A stretch of 64,000 nucleotides of DNA, taken from assembly GCA_003439945.1 (NCBI GenBank), contig QVRM01006074.1, forward strand, positions 124,001 to 188,000, read 5' to 3'. The stretch is from Dermanyssus gallinae (taxonomy: Eukaryota; Arthropoda; Arachnida; Mesostigmata; Dermanyssidae). The position numbers and the translations under genes are program-made. Of this stretch, positions 30,761-43,722 are shown piece after piece; positions within the stretch are counted from its first letter, which is position 1, and each line of letters opens with the position of its first letter. The notes under the pieces are model-generated. The model was not told the DNA's origin. It made no database searches and was given only the letters and a program-made list of their open reading frames with translations.

Positions 30761-32349
30761 TTCTCACCATCGTCGTTTTGTCATGGGCACAGCGTGACTG
30801 CTACCGAGTACCGGCATACAGATCCTCGATGTCTGTGCTAAATGCGGTCTCTGAGAGTTCATGACGAAACATACGCCTCTCAGTAATTAACGCTGCTTGA
30901 TGCTTAACATTGTTCTCTGCTGTAACAATTATCGAGACAACGTTACTTGACTCATTAACCCATTGCCATTGGGCTATCGCAGAGAAACCATTCACGTACT
31001 TAGCCAGAAAGGTCATTGGTATGAAAACTGCATAGTACTTAATCATAAAACAAAATTGGCTTCGATTATAATCAACTAATAATATTAGATTAAACAATAC
31101 AAACTGGCCAACCTTCTTCAACCGACAAATTCTGGCTTTACAATGTGCCTTAGAGATCATTGGAAATAAACACAAAATTGCAAGACCTCAAAAGCAGGTT
31201 ATTCAGACTGTGCTCTAAAGCAGTGCTCTCAAGATGCATATGCTAGAATTGATGTTTATCATAGCAGCATTTTTCGTACACGTATCCTAGTTCTCTGTCA
31301 CCTAAATGAGTGTTTGGCTCGTGCCGAGGATATCTTTTTCCACACTACGACCGGTGTTCGTTCTCACTCAGTATTTATTAGTCTTTGAGAGAGCTAGTTA
31401 TGTTTGCTATCATGTCGTGTCTTATCCCTAGACAATCTGGTGAATATTTAAATGGTGCTACTAAATTCTAAGACGGCCAGTATATTTCCTGTGCACAACT
31501 AGACGTCTACTCTAAACCTAGGAACAAAAATTTAGAATATTTGATCGTGTCACAATGAGATTGCTCGAGAGTACAATTTCTACGGCAATGCATGATCGTG
31601 CAAGAAAAAAATCCTCTTGGCAAGACAAGTCGTTTGCGTACGAATCGGGAGAACACTTGTTTAAAATATGCGTGAGAGACATAAATATGTATATTCATTT
31701 CGATGCTATCTACATCATCGTCAAACTAGCCTTCTAGTGGTAGCTTGGTCTTCATCTACCGGGGTGTCCCCGGTTCGATCCTTACTGCTAATCGAATTTT
31801 CTTTGAGCAATGCTCTTTAAGACTAGATGATAAACTCTATACCGATAAGGGTCAGCGATTATGCTGCCACTGTACTGTAGGAAAAACGCTAGATATCTCA
31901 ACATGTTTGGCGCCCGGTGCATTGAAGATATGCATCACGGCGATTCCGCTTTGTTCCGTGACGATTCCCGTGCGTTGAAGATACGCCTCACGGCGATTCC
32001 GAGTTGAAACGGTTCCGCTTAATTTGTGCTCTTTATTTCACTAGATTAGGGATTAGCGAGGAAATAATTAGTTGTATACAGCGCATATTTCGACTCCAGG
32101 CAAGTGTAAAGCTCTTCAGCGTGAGCTAAACTTCCTCAGGTTGTCCCCAGGGAACACTTATAATCGCAGTAATAATTAATACATCGACCCGGTAAGGATA
32201 CATAAACTACTGCTAACAAAAATGAAAGGCCTTCAATTAATTGGAAAAGTGCAAACGCTTGTGCAGCGTTCTTTCTTCTTAAACAAATACAGTTCTAGTC
32301 TTTCTTCTAAAACGCACTTAATTAATTCTAATATAGTCCGCTAAAAATA
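30761..32349. other. No recognisable gene; possible SINE remnant at 31728-31800
   Basis: AT-rich. Near 31741-31785, ctagtggtagcttgg and ggttcgatcc look like tRNA A- and B-boxes but no cloverleaf forms, so a SINE remnant is more likely than a tRNA. A repeated gcgttgaagatacgcctcacggcgattccg-like unit (two copies, about 31916-32003) follows. Confidence 0.35.
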
Positions 32350-32351
32350 TA

Positions 32352-33785
32352 CAGCCACCCATTTTGTCACATTACACGCATTTGTTGTAACCGATCCTGT
32401 AAAGACTACAGTGATATGTACTTATAGAGTGACAGCGAAGAATTCCATCGATTTTTAAACTGCTGAAACGTGTGCCTGGGCCGGCGCCTTAAGAGTAACA
32501 AAAATGCCCAAATCAAGGCTTATAAGGACGTCGCAAAATTTTCCGTCGATTGGGGCGTTGTCCCCAAGTAGTGAACAACGTCGTCAATTGGGGCGAAAAT
32601 TTCTGCGTAAAAAGAGTTTTGGGCATCTAAACGCCATTTTGGAACGAAGCAAGCGTGCAATTCGGAAGAACGCGTCGAACTCGCGCTCTCGGCAAGGGTA
32701 ATTGTGGCGGCGGCCGGTGTGCAAACCTTTTTTTTTTGGTTTTTTAACGCTCTGACAACCACAATTTAGACGCTCGTAAATAAGCTAAGTTGCTTGTGGC
32801 ACGATATCGTCTAAATGCATCTATCGTCATTGCGTTCTCGTACTGGAATTATATAGGCTTTGTCCAGCAGAGGTATGTAGCAGCAAGGCAATGACAACCA
32901 CGTCCAACAAATTCAACCAGCACGGCCAGGGCTCGAACTAGCGATGTTTTGCTAGCCGTGGTTGCCATGGCAACGCCCCGTTTCGAACGGTGCGTTGCCA
33001 TGGCTGTGCCACTAAATGGCACCGAGTGCTCTCTTCAAATAAAAAATGTTCAACTTTGATGCACCAAGTGGGTTTAACTGTACCTTCCACGATGTGCGCA
33101 AGGAAGAACGACTTTTGTCAACACGGCACTCCGTCCGCTGTCGGGTATCATACAAAATTGTCGATTGTGTTTTTAGACGGTTGTGCTAATTCGACGCGCT
33201 ATAGGGATCCACTAGAGGAGCAATCGGCGTATTTTGAGCTGATGGGAGACCCCGACTTCGTTTTTAACACGATAACGTCCCGATTCACACCTCTCTCAGT
33301 CTCACCTGATCCTAATATCATCGAGAATGTATGGGGCTGGCTTGCCTGAAAGGTAAACAATTTTTGAAACAGGTAGCAATTGTGAAGGCTTGGGGCGAGT
33401 TGTCGTAGGACGTCATCCAAAACTTGTTCAGCAATATACCAAACCGCATTTTTGAGGTTATCCGACTTAACGAGAAGTTCGCTGAATATTAAGTCTAGTT
33501 GCCGGTTGCACTCGATGTGTCTGTCTTTGTTTCCTTCGAGCCGTGAAATGAGTCCAAACGTCATTATTCCGCTCAGTTCACTTGCTAAGACATGCAACTT
33601 GCAAGTAGCTGTAATATTTTTTTGCGGTGTAACTGTGCCAAATGTGGAGATCTTGTATTTAAAAGTAATCTGAGACTCCAAATATCGATGGACGTCTCCT
33701 TTCTTACACTATAAGCATGTACCACTGTAGTCTTTACACGAGTGGTTACAATAAATGCGTGTAATGTGGCAAAATTATGTGGCTG
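32352..33785 (+). mobile_element. Tc3-like element with long terminal inverted repeats, decayed
   Basis: Ends cagccaccc and its complement, flanked by TA (32350-32351, 33786-33787). The outer ~70 bp (32352-32420 and about 33715-33785) are inverted copies. Inside are transposase remnants: a helix-turn-helix region around 32504-32700, GYHTKLSIVFLDG, and SPDPNIIENVWGWLA, where the E of IIEN corresponds to the last catalytic residue of a DD34E transposase. Frameshifted and without an intact start, so dead. Related copies at 48.4-50.7 kb. Confidence 0.75.
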
Positions 33786-33803
33786 TATCTTTATTTCGCA
33801 AAC

Positions 33804-33843
<40 letters not shown>

Positions 33844-33844
<1 letters not shown>

Positions 33845-33969
33845 CGTTCACGGAACTGCTTTTTGCATTGTTAGTGCCCCATAAATGCAAATGTGCAACG
33901 GTGGGACTCGAACCCGCGCACCTATGTGTCTCCTCCGGTTGAGAGGCGCAGAGAAATCCACCACGCATG

Positions 33970-33972
<3 letters not shown>
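33844..33972 (-). repeat. tRNA-derived SINE, copy A
   Basis: Minus strand has ggttcgagtcccacc (B-box) after a variable-arm-like ggaggagacacataggtgc, then a body with tttatggggcac and a tail gcaaaaagcag. Same family as 55.6 and 56.3 kb. (AT)n arrays touch both of its ends. Confidence 0.75.
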
Positions 33973-34008
<36 letters not shown>

Positions 34009-35241
34009 CTTGTATCATACCAAACCAAACATATTTTAACACTCATTCATGTAATGGCCGCGTTTTTTGCCGATATTATTATATGCATCATGCACGCAGA
34101 AGTCTGGGTTCGGACGACAAAAAAAAGCTGGCCCAGTTGATACTGCATCGATATAACCCGATTAAGTTGGGTGAAATGTTGTACTCGTGCACTTCAGTAA
34201 AACTGTAAGTAACATGTTTTTTTGAAGAGTTACCTGATATTTGCATTTTTAATATTTGTGAATACCTACTGGAACTAAATAAGTAACGTTAAATATTGTT
34301 TGCACAGTTTTTATTAAAACGAAACCATAAATTAAACAATAGAATGAGCCATTGAAAAGTCACTTCAGATGTATTGAAGCTTCACCTTCGGTCTTTAACG
34401 TATTGACCTATAATCTATACTGATTTATATCGACTAATTTTGTACTTTTTTATTTCAACCCATCTTAAAGATGAGTTGAAATAAAAAAGTACAAAACGTC
34501 GTAGCAACCAAACCGGTTAAAACGGAATATGATGCTTTGGGATAACGCAGTGAGACATCTAGAAACGCCGATGAAGTGTTCGGTGTAGTTATGCGGGCAT
34601 ACGCGGGCACCTGCGTCCGATGGAGGAGAGAAACCGGCAGTTACGCGTTTCATCAAATCGACGCGGCAGTGCGTGTGAGAACATCATGGCTTTCCCATTG
34701 CAAAAGGTGGCGATTGAGGTGGTGCAGCGATATGTTACCAGATTTCTCAATGCGGAATGTGGGTAACTAGCCGATATTTATTGCCTATAATCAACAAGTC
34801 AGTGAGAAAGCGAAATTTTTTCGTGAGTTTTCGTGAAGGCTGCTTTAACTAAAACGACGAACTAAACGACACAATGGAGGACTACTTTTAAATAAAGACT
34901 TTCATGTATAAAGAACAGTGTGGTATATAACACGTTGTTTTGTACATTTTCATTTACATTCCCTCATACATGTGGACTAAGAAAGGTTTTGCATTTTCTT
35001 ACGCAGTGCAGTATGAGTTCATTTTCAGGGCTCTGGCGGATCGTGCCGTCCTTGTCGAGTAGAAGGTTTGAGTCAAGTCTCCTACGAACATGGTGCGAGA
35101 ACACGGCAAACAAAGTCAGTGGCACAAGTCCTGTACGAAAAAAATTTGCTACGTACCGGTATTTTGCATAATTATAACGAGGATTAGATTGTTTTAACGA
35201 GCTTAGACCGGCCTTAGGGACGAAGAACCCAATCCCTGAGG
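33973..35241. other. AT-rich, holds a near-perfect hairpin
   Basis: (AT)n to about 34000, then no recognisable gene except the palindrome at 34437-34496. Confidence 0.4.
34437..34496. repeat. Near-perfect 28-bp inverted repeat
   Basis: ttttgtacttttttatttca... pairs with ...tgaaataaaaaagtacaaaa; one mismatch, loop of 2-4 bases. AT-rich arms, so either a small foldback element or a local hairpin. Confidence 0.85.
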
Positions 35242-36893
35242 TTGTGTATGAACGGTAAGAGAAGGCGATACAGTGACGAGCTATTGGTATACAACAAGAT
35301 GTCTACCAAAGGTTTTCACTGCGCTCACCAGGCGAACTCCAAAGCGCCTTACAGGCGATGGCTCCTTTGGGAGGACCTTACGTTAAAGTACATGGAGCAG
35401 TGGAATAGGGCCAAGACTTGCCGCCTTAAGCGCACTCTGGGCCTGCATATCTGGGCGGCACGAAACCGCTTCGCTTACCTCCTGGCTGATACACTGGGGA
35501 TTTGAGGTGGCGCTGTTCCGAGAGCATCTCAATATTGTGAGACCAGAATTTTGCCGAAATGGACAGGGACCTTTATAGGACCGGTGCGGTGTGCTAACAG
35601 AAGTTGAAAGCTTCGATGTTCTCGAGGAAGCATCTTACGGTGTCAGCAGTCGCAAATATTCCAGATATCTAGTTTAAACAGCAAGGCGATCCACACTTGG
35701 TTGCCACGAGGCGTGTTGACCTCTCACTACTAGAGGTTGATAGCCTCGAGGTGGGCTGTGATGTGGATACTTGTTGTGAACTGCTAGAGAGACATAAATG
35801 CGGTCTTCAACCTGACTGCACCATGAGAAGTGCAATCAGGTTGAAGAGAACGGGGCACAGGAGATCACGACAGTGGTTTTCTCAGGCTTGCTATCTCGCC
35901 CACCGTGGAGTTCTCGAGCTTTTGCGCCAAGCGAGGGTAAAGGCACCACCACAGCTGCTAGCCAGACGCAGGCTTGACTACTTCAACAGTAGAAAAGCTT
36001 ACGTAAAGCTATCCCTTGACCACAAGCGTGAACACGCTAGGCGGGGGAAATCCGACTGCTCGAAAGAGCAGAACGCAAGCCCTCAGCCTACGTTGTTCGG
36101 CCGTAGGGGGGCGAACCACCTGCTCAGCAACGAACAGGTAGCGAGTCACTTGACCGGTCTTCTATATAACCGCGAGACGGTACGCCTGGCTCCCATAATT
36201 AAGTACCCGCTCACGTTGGAGCAGGATACAATGAATTTGCCCTTTGAGGTAGAAGAAGTAAGTCAGGTTCTGCACTCTCTTCCGAGAGGAAAGAGTGCGG
36301 GGCCAGACCAGGTGTACTATGAGCAGTGGGTGCAGTCTGAGCCACTCCTGGCAAACCATCTTTGTGATTTTTTCAACGAGATTATGAAGAGGGGACAAAT
36401 GCCAGAAGCCTGGCATATCGCCGCTTTGTGTACCTAATGCCAGGCTGTGCACCGGTTGTTGAGATAATTCGATTGAGGTTGAAGACGCCGCGTACAGAAC
36501 CATTCAAGAGCTTTATCTCGGACTGGGAAAATAAAGTTGAACAAGTCCGACGAGAGGTCGGAGACCTGGATATTTTCAGGGCCTCTCACCTCTGGTCTGG
36601 CCTTGCATGTGACAATCGCCACGTCTATACCAGATACATAGTTCATGGCTATCATCACCTGGTTTGTTCGAATACGAGCTTCCACGAGGAGTACACCGAG
36701 TGCGTCTGTCGACCGTGCTCTCAGGTGTGTACGAAGTTTCATGCGTCTGCCTGCCTGGCTTTTGCGAAGAAATCACTGCACTGCTTCTCTCGAATAACAC
36801 GCCGCGAGCAGCTGACTGTATAATTGTATAATCTGTATAAGTGTTTATGTTATATGCATACTCAATATGAGTGAAATAAATATGATGATGACA
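35242..36893 (+). mobile_element. LINE copy 2 with internal deletion of RT core
   Basis: From about 36275 to 36417 it matches copy 1 (14729-14873), then jumps at ggcatatc/gccgctttgtg to sequence matching 15899 onward and continues to the same 3' UTR and (GATG)n tail. About 1.0 kb, including RT motifs A-C, is missing. Unlike copy 1 it retains upstream ORF2 sequence (frame 35697-36437). The 5' border is not defined; the frame at 35242-35505 (WIWAARNRFAYLL-like) may be part of it. Confidence 0.75.
35697..36437 (+). pseudogene. LINE ORF2 fragment, RT thumb-proximal linker before deletion
   Basis: 246-codon frame covering the region between endonuclease and RT (RRSRQWFSQACYLAHRG, LFGRRGANHLLSNEQVASHL), reaching GKSAGPDQVYYEQW, and ending a few codons past the deletion junction. 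The deletion shifts frame; sequence after it continues in another frame from about 36428 (CAPVVEIIRLRLKTPRTEPF). Confidence 0.7.
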
Positions 36894-37388
36894 TGGCTTT
36901 CATTACAAGCTGCGTCCAGGGGCGAGCTCTTAAAAACCAAAGATGAATACACGAGAATAGATTGAAGAACAAGGCGGTAAACCGCAAACGTGTCCTAAAA
37001 CAGCATCAATGAAAGCAATTCGCGTGCTTCCATAAAATCCAACTGTGATATGTTGCCGTAGATCCAACATACTTATAATACGTTCTAAATAGGCAACGTT
37101 TTTTTTTAATACAGCTATTAATATCATTATGAAGTAGCTGTGATTTAACAAATACCAAGTCTCCTTAAAAAGTATTCATCATTAGTCACCTTTCCTATTC
37201 AGTCTCAACAGTAAGAATGCAAAAAATAAATGGACGGCAATTGAATGCATGGAAAAATCTAGACACCAAAATATATCTAATTATAATTTAATCAGTAATA
37301 ATTCAATAAAAAAATCTTAAATTCAAAATGTGAGTTAATAAACGTACTGTGCCTGTTATGTAGATGGTTTTTCTAGCGTCATGTGGTG
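36894..37388. other. No recognisable gene
   Basis: AT-rich sequence after the LINE tail. Confidence 0.4.
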
Positions 37389-37443
37389 GGAACCTTGCAT
37401 TGAAACAGCTCCAACGAAAGAAGCTGTTTCAATGCAAGGTTTC
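37389..37443. repeat. 22-bp stem inverted repeat with 11-base loop
   Basis: ggaaccttgcattgaaacag and the complement ctgtttcaatgcaaggtttcc, one indel. Unlike the other hairpins it is not AT-only. Confidence 0.8.
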
Positions 37444-37559
37444 CATAAAAAATCGATAATAAAGACGGTGCACCTCTAACGCTATTAAAGCTACGATGTT
37501 TTTTTTCAGTTCAAATTTTCACTTGTTTTATCTCATATCACAATAGCATATACCTCGTA

Positions 37560-38410
37560 TCTATTGTGGACATTGACATTCTACTAAGATGTGAAAGAAC
37601 ACGAGGTCATATCAGCAACCACGTTACACCTGCTATGGAAACTCAAAAATTATTCGCAAAAAGTGTGTTGCCCTCAAAAGAAGTTAGATTTGACTGAAAT
37701 GTCAACGCGCTCTCGGAGAATCGGATTGCGGACTCCGGTTGTTCTAAAAATATTTTTAACCCCATCAGGCGTAAGATCATTATGGACGGCTAAGTAAAGA
37801 TAAGATTCCCAGGCCAGACGATTGCAATAAACGATCTCAGGAGAGCAAACATCGTTTGAGGCATTTTTCAAAGACCCGCCCGGCAACGTGCCGTTCATTT
37901 TTCGTGCAGCTAATATCATTTTGGTACACAAAAAGCTCTCATATGAAGGCAATGAACAAATTAACCACATGAATCAATGAAAGACATTCCCTGCGAAGCA
38001 ATGGAATTACTCATCTGTCAAGCAACCTGTGAAAATGCTCTCAGTTGCTCATAGCTAGGGTGTCATTTATTGACCGCTCGGGATGCTTCATGGTTCTACA
38101 ACCTCTCGAGACTTAACATGACTACTGTACGATGCGCTATAAAGCGTCTTGATGCATGGACGCAGCACATTCCGATTTCAACAACTCTCGTGTTATATCT
38201 AATCATACGTCTTCCGAAAGTAGAAACGCGACATCTGGATGTTCTCAGGAAAGTTTGCTTGGCCCCTTGTTGGTGTATTCTCTACATAAGCTCAGTCTGA
38301 GACATCTCACCACCAAGGATGTCATTTAAAATATGCCGATGATATTAAGGTATATGCTACTATACGATGGCACGAATGATGCATTAAGCCGCACCCCAAG
38401 TAATATGTAA
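37560..38410 (+). pseudogene. Decayed LINE reverse transcriptase, plus strand
   Basis: SGCSQESLLGPLLVYSLH (motif B, S-Q-x-S-x-L-G-P-L) at about 38231-38290 and YADDIKVYA (motif C) at about 38334-38360, in different frames. Many stops. Confidence 0.65.
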
Positions 38411-38786
38411 ACGTTAGATAGGAGGTGGGATCCGCTATCACTTGCCATACTTGTATAAATGTTTAGGTCATCTGCTTATTATTTGATAAACACTCTGCTT
38501 ATTACGTACACGTAAATATTTAGAACATTTAAGGGGAGGGCTATCCAAGCAGATGACACGCGGCCGCTTTTGCCACTACCACCATAATTTAATGCTAGCA
38601 CAGTTGTCGCATACATGTTCTTAGCCTCATGGAATACGGCGAAGCTATAACCCTACATGTAATCAGAGCCACGATATCATTGTTCAGAGACTACTTTAAA
38701 GAGTGGGTGAATTCTATGATTAAGCACATGTGTTTATTAATTTCCACTAAAACTAAAACCACGCTACACATATTTTTAAACCTTGA

Positions 38787-38817
<31 letters not shown>

Positions 38818-38880
38818 GTTTCCAATTAAGTAGGAGAAATCGATTACACTTATCACCGCGTTTGTAGCATCCTAAACTCA

Positions 38881-38958
38881 AATTAAATATCAGAACATTA
38901 TGAATACATGAGACACCCTACAGGAGGATAATAGCTACAAATGTTGGATAAAGTAGGC
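38881..38958 (+). repeat. Dispersed ~75-bp repeat, copy 1
   Basis: aatacatgagacaccctaca...atgttggataaag, homologous to 39608-39680. Confidence 0.75.
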
Positions 38959-39549
38959 GGATAGATAGTTACGATGTATAGTCTAAGATGTTTTAACAAA
39001 CTTGTATATTAAAAGCATAACACTTTTACAAAAGACGCAATAGTCTGCAGTATTATTATATAATATTAACTAGTTAGATTAATTAGCCTTCACAGCCAGA
39101 CTGAGTACGTAAGAGACGCATAACCAAAAAACAATGTTGCAACGGCATTTATTAAAGACTTTTCTTTCAATAAAAAAGAAACAGGCTTCTGGAAGACTAC
39201 GAGAGGCGCTCGCTGACGCAGTAGAAGATCGTCGATGTAATTTTGTAATTTTACGACAAATTATTCGGAACTGACTACGCCAGAAGCCGTTACCTAGAGA
39301 CTGGGAACAGGGCAAAAGCGGCTTTTTTCTGAGAGTGTAATATTCGGAATACTTACGTCGCCCGGGTTGCATTTCACACTATCTGTAGACCAACGCAAAT
39401 GGGCGTAAACGTATTTTTCCACAGAAAGTACACATTTCTGGCCTATTTTGTGCAATATATGTACACACTTGCGTATGAACAGCAATAACAACAGTATTGA
39501 AAATACTTTCATCCGCATTTACATAGTATAGATATATTTTTTTATACTG

Positions 39550-39602
<53 letters not shown>

Positions 39603-39607
39603 GAACT

Positions 39608-39680
39608 TGATTTAAATATAAGAACATGATAAATACATGAGGCACCCTATAGGAGAATGAGCTACGAATGTTGGATAAAG
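39608..39680 (+). repeat. Dispersed ~75-bp repeat, copy 2
   Basis: aatacatgaggcaccctata...atgttggataaag; both copies lie downstream of an (AT)n array. Confidence 0.75.
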
Positions 39681-40858
39681 CCAGCAGGACAAAATTGACT
39701 ATATTTCATAGCTAGCCTAATCGGTATCTGAACGTACTGGCCATCAGGGCGACAAATATGCTATCTTGCGAGAACGAGGCTGGCGATTGTCGGTGTCGGC
39801 ATACCTCGCTGGAAAGCACTCAGACACAAATAATGGCCTGCCGATAATCTGTCAGTTATAGATATGGGTAGACAACGGATACCTTCTCACCTGTAGCTGA
39901 ACCAACCCACTCGAGACCGCAGACCACACCGCTCGGATGATATCCAGTCTTCTGCTAGCGTTTCGGCCACTGCCACGCTACTGCTTCTGTTGTTGTGTTT
40001 TTCTCGCATCCAGCCATACACAGTTGATGGGCGCAAACAACACCAACAACAACTTCAACAACAACAACAACAGCAAGGACAACAACAACTTCAACAACAA
40101 CAGCAACGACAACAAAAACAACAGCAACCACAACGACAACAACATCAACGACAGGAACAACAAGAGTGCAAATGCAAAGAGTCAGACTTAGAGCAACACA
40201 TAGCGCGAAACTCTCGTTCGAGTGCCCTCGCCCGCTCACTCTCTCACGTTCTAGCGGCTAGTATTTGGATGCGAAAGCAGTGTTGTAATTGTGTTTGTGG
40301 TTGCTGGTGTTGGTGCTGTTGTTGTTGTTGTTGTCGTCGTCGTCGTTGTCGCTGTTGTTGTTGTTGTTCAGACATATTGAGTGGACGGCGTAGTCCGCGG
40401 CGATGACACCGATACCGTCTTTGTTCGCGCGTAGTTCTGAAATGGTGGCTTAATCGTAAGATTTGCGTAATCCGCCAAGAGGTTGACAACTAAAGCAGCA
40501 GCAGCAGCAGAAGTAACAGTAGCACCAATACAATGATGACGACAACCACAACAACCATAAAAGCAACAACAACAATAACGACAGCGACAACAGCAACCTC
40601 CATAGAGCAACAACAACAACAACATAAGCAACAATTCGTTCGCTTGAGACTAAGCGTTTGTGGACAACATGTTACGACAGACTGGTGTCTGGTGTCCTGT
40701 TTACGTGCTATCACCTTAGTTCACACCTTGAGAGATGGCTAACGCAAAAGAGTGGTATTCTGTATCTGCATGCCCCTCTGTATACATATATACATGTTTA
40801 GAAAACTAAAGTGAAAAACTGGTATATTGCGCGCATATATATATATATATATATATAT

Positions 40859-40919
<61 letters not shown>

Positions 40920-41328
40920 TAAATGTATAGGCAAAAGGAGTTCCACAAATGTATGCGTAAACAGCGTACGTGGTAGCGTCTAGTATTACATTCTCCAATT
41001 AAAATATATTAGCTTCGTACCTATGTACTGGTGGAATTTGTGCCAAGTTAATCGGCAGACTAGATAGAGACTCATTTCCGTACAGCTCCAAATAACAAAT
41101 TTTAAATGTATATTTTTTAAAATTTTAATTTCCTTGCATGCTCTGTGTAAGTCTAAGATCTCTGCTGTAAACGATACACGGTTAAGTGCAAGATTCTTAC
41201 AAAGTGCCCCTTTGGCGTGTCGTAACAGCCTTAAAACGTGTGCTGTTGACGCGCTCTTTGAAACTCTTAACATACGCTTTGTATGTTTCAATCCATGTAC
41301 CAAATCGTCTCTCTTCTTCGATCTCACT

Positions 41329-41374
<46 letters not shown>

Positions 41375-41411
41375 TGTAAGACTCTATATATATATATATG
41401 AATGTTAACTA

Positions 41412-41477
<66 letters not shown>

Positions 41478-42294
41478 ATATATATATATATATATTTATA
41501 TGGAATGTTTACATAATTAAATAGGCCAAACAACAAACAACAACGACGACCACGACAATAATAATAATAATAATAATAGTGACAACAGCAGACAATGATT
41601 CGAGATGCGCGCGGAGACATGCCCTGTCGGACACTGGACAATGACGACACCACCGACACAACCCCAGCCCATTGTAGTTGGCCGGTAGAGATCGCCAGTA
41701 GTCGTCTCGGGTTACGGTGGTGGTGGTGGTGGTGGTGGTGGTGGTGGTGCAGGCCTGCAGAGAAGTAGACGGCGTAGACGAAGTTGAAGCACGTCTGTCT
41801 CAGCGGGACTTGGATTTGAACGAGCTAGCGCGCGGCGCACAGGCGACGAGCAAGCGAACCCCCCGCCCGAGAGTTTGACGATGGATCTGTTACTCTGAAA
41901 GCCAGCGAGCGGTGCACAAGTTGCCTCCGCAAACTTTGAGCCTTTACTCACAGACAGCCTTCCTTACTCTACGTCTTTCAAAGACCGGGTCTCAGCAGCT
42001 TCGCGTCGGTGGTAACCCTCTGCTACTGTTGTCATCTACTGAAACTGGTCTGTCAGCACGATATGCCGGCAACGCAGCACGCGGGTGCCACGTCCCAATG
42101 ACCGGCCGGAGCGTGCAGCGCATGCATATCGTTACAGCAAGCCAAAGTATTCAAGTATACGAGAATGCCTCTTGTACTCTTTCGTACCCCTGCTGCTTCG
42201 CAACAAAACGAGACGGCCGATGAAGAAGAATGCCCGATGTTGTAACGAAGATTTCCACACTGACAATCTAACGGGAATGACAGCGAGCCATTCC

Positions 42295-42325
<31 letters not shown>

Positions 42326-43393
42326 CGCGCTATTGACTGCTGAGCATCCTAACAGCATATCGCCAGCGGTTACTGCCCCACATGGAACGCCACGTATTCA
42401 TAGTCAAAAATCGAAATGATTATGGTAATAATGTAACATAACGGGGCGCAACGCCAAGGCAGTTCTCTCAGAACACAGAGGACCGGCCTCGTAGTCCCGC
42501 ATCGAAGCAATTGAGTAACATATTAACCATTCGAATTCCCGCTTGCAGGAATGAGCGCGGGTGGGGGGGGGGGGGTACCCGACTGATGCATATGGGGTGG
42601 GAAGTGTACTGGCAAGTGCACGCAACAGAAGCACCGATCAGGAACGCAACATTCGAAAATATAAAGGCAAAGCCAAACACCCAATGATGCCGAGAGGGGC
42701 TTTCAATTAAAGCATTCACTCGACGCTGTTATACTATCTGATCTATGCGACTATGTGGCGTTGACGGCTTAGTGATTACATAGCTTGGGCATGCTAGATA
42801 TGTATGAGAATTCAGCAGTTCTATATTGCTCGTCGTAATCGTGTAGCTTACTAGGCATGTTACAAGTGTAAAAGACTAAATTGCAACGAGCTACTTAAGT
42901 GACCATAATAGTTTTGACCATCGATATTATCAGCCGAGCTAAACTTGAAACAGGACCAGCCAGACACCGCGGCAACGTTGTTTCATCATGATCAATGTTT
43001 GTTTAGTGAAGTAACTAATGATGAAGTTCAACCATGTGCTATATACCAACTTCAAGCAGTAGGTGTGGAGGCGTGTTTGTCCAGATGCAATGCTTTATTG
43101 AAGTAAACAAATTGCAATCAATATGCTAACATATTTGATATATTAGAGTTGTAGATGCTTATGCCACCAAGCGTAATGTGGTGCCACAAATATAAAAAAC
43201 ATAGTATACATATATATATATATATAAGTGCAGACTGTATTTTAATATGAATGATAAAGAAATACACATTAATTTTATGAAAGTGCCTTTGAACTCAAAG
43301 TAACTATGTGGGGAGTTTTTTTTCCTAAATAACAGTGTCAGTCCACAGGTAAAGTAGTAGAAAGCGCGGCGTATCGATGCCATGCTTATATTG

Positions 43394-43513
<120 letters not shown>

Positions 43514-43687
43514 AGCTGAGTGGATTGCGTTGTACGAGTGGGCGAGGTGCACAGGGCGCGATCAATTCGTAGCAGATTGGGCATTTTGTCATCGTAGCGG
43601 TCCGTCATGGTGTTCGGCGGCAGCAGCAGCAGCAGCTTCATGAAATGATGACTCCACAATCGGACAGAGACATAGAGAAACAGAGAG

Positions 43688-43722
<35 letters not shown>

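Larger units (their letters stand above)
38411..39899. other. AT-rich spacer with a duplicated ~75-bp unit
   Basis: Holds (AT)n at 38788-38813 and 39551-39598 and the direct repeats at 38881-38958 and 39608-39680. No gene seen. Confidence 0.45.

Noticed and set aside
31728..31800. Functional tRNA gene
   Set aside because: B-box-like ggttcgatcc only; no cloverleaf can be drawn.
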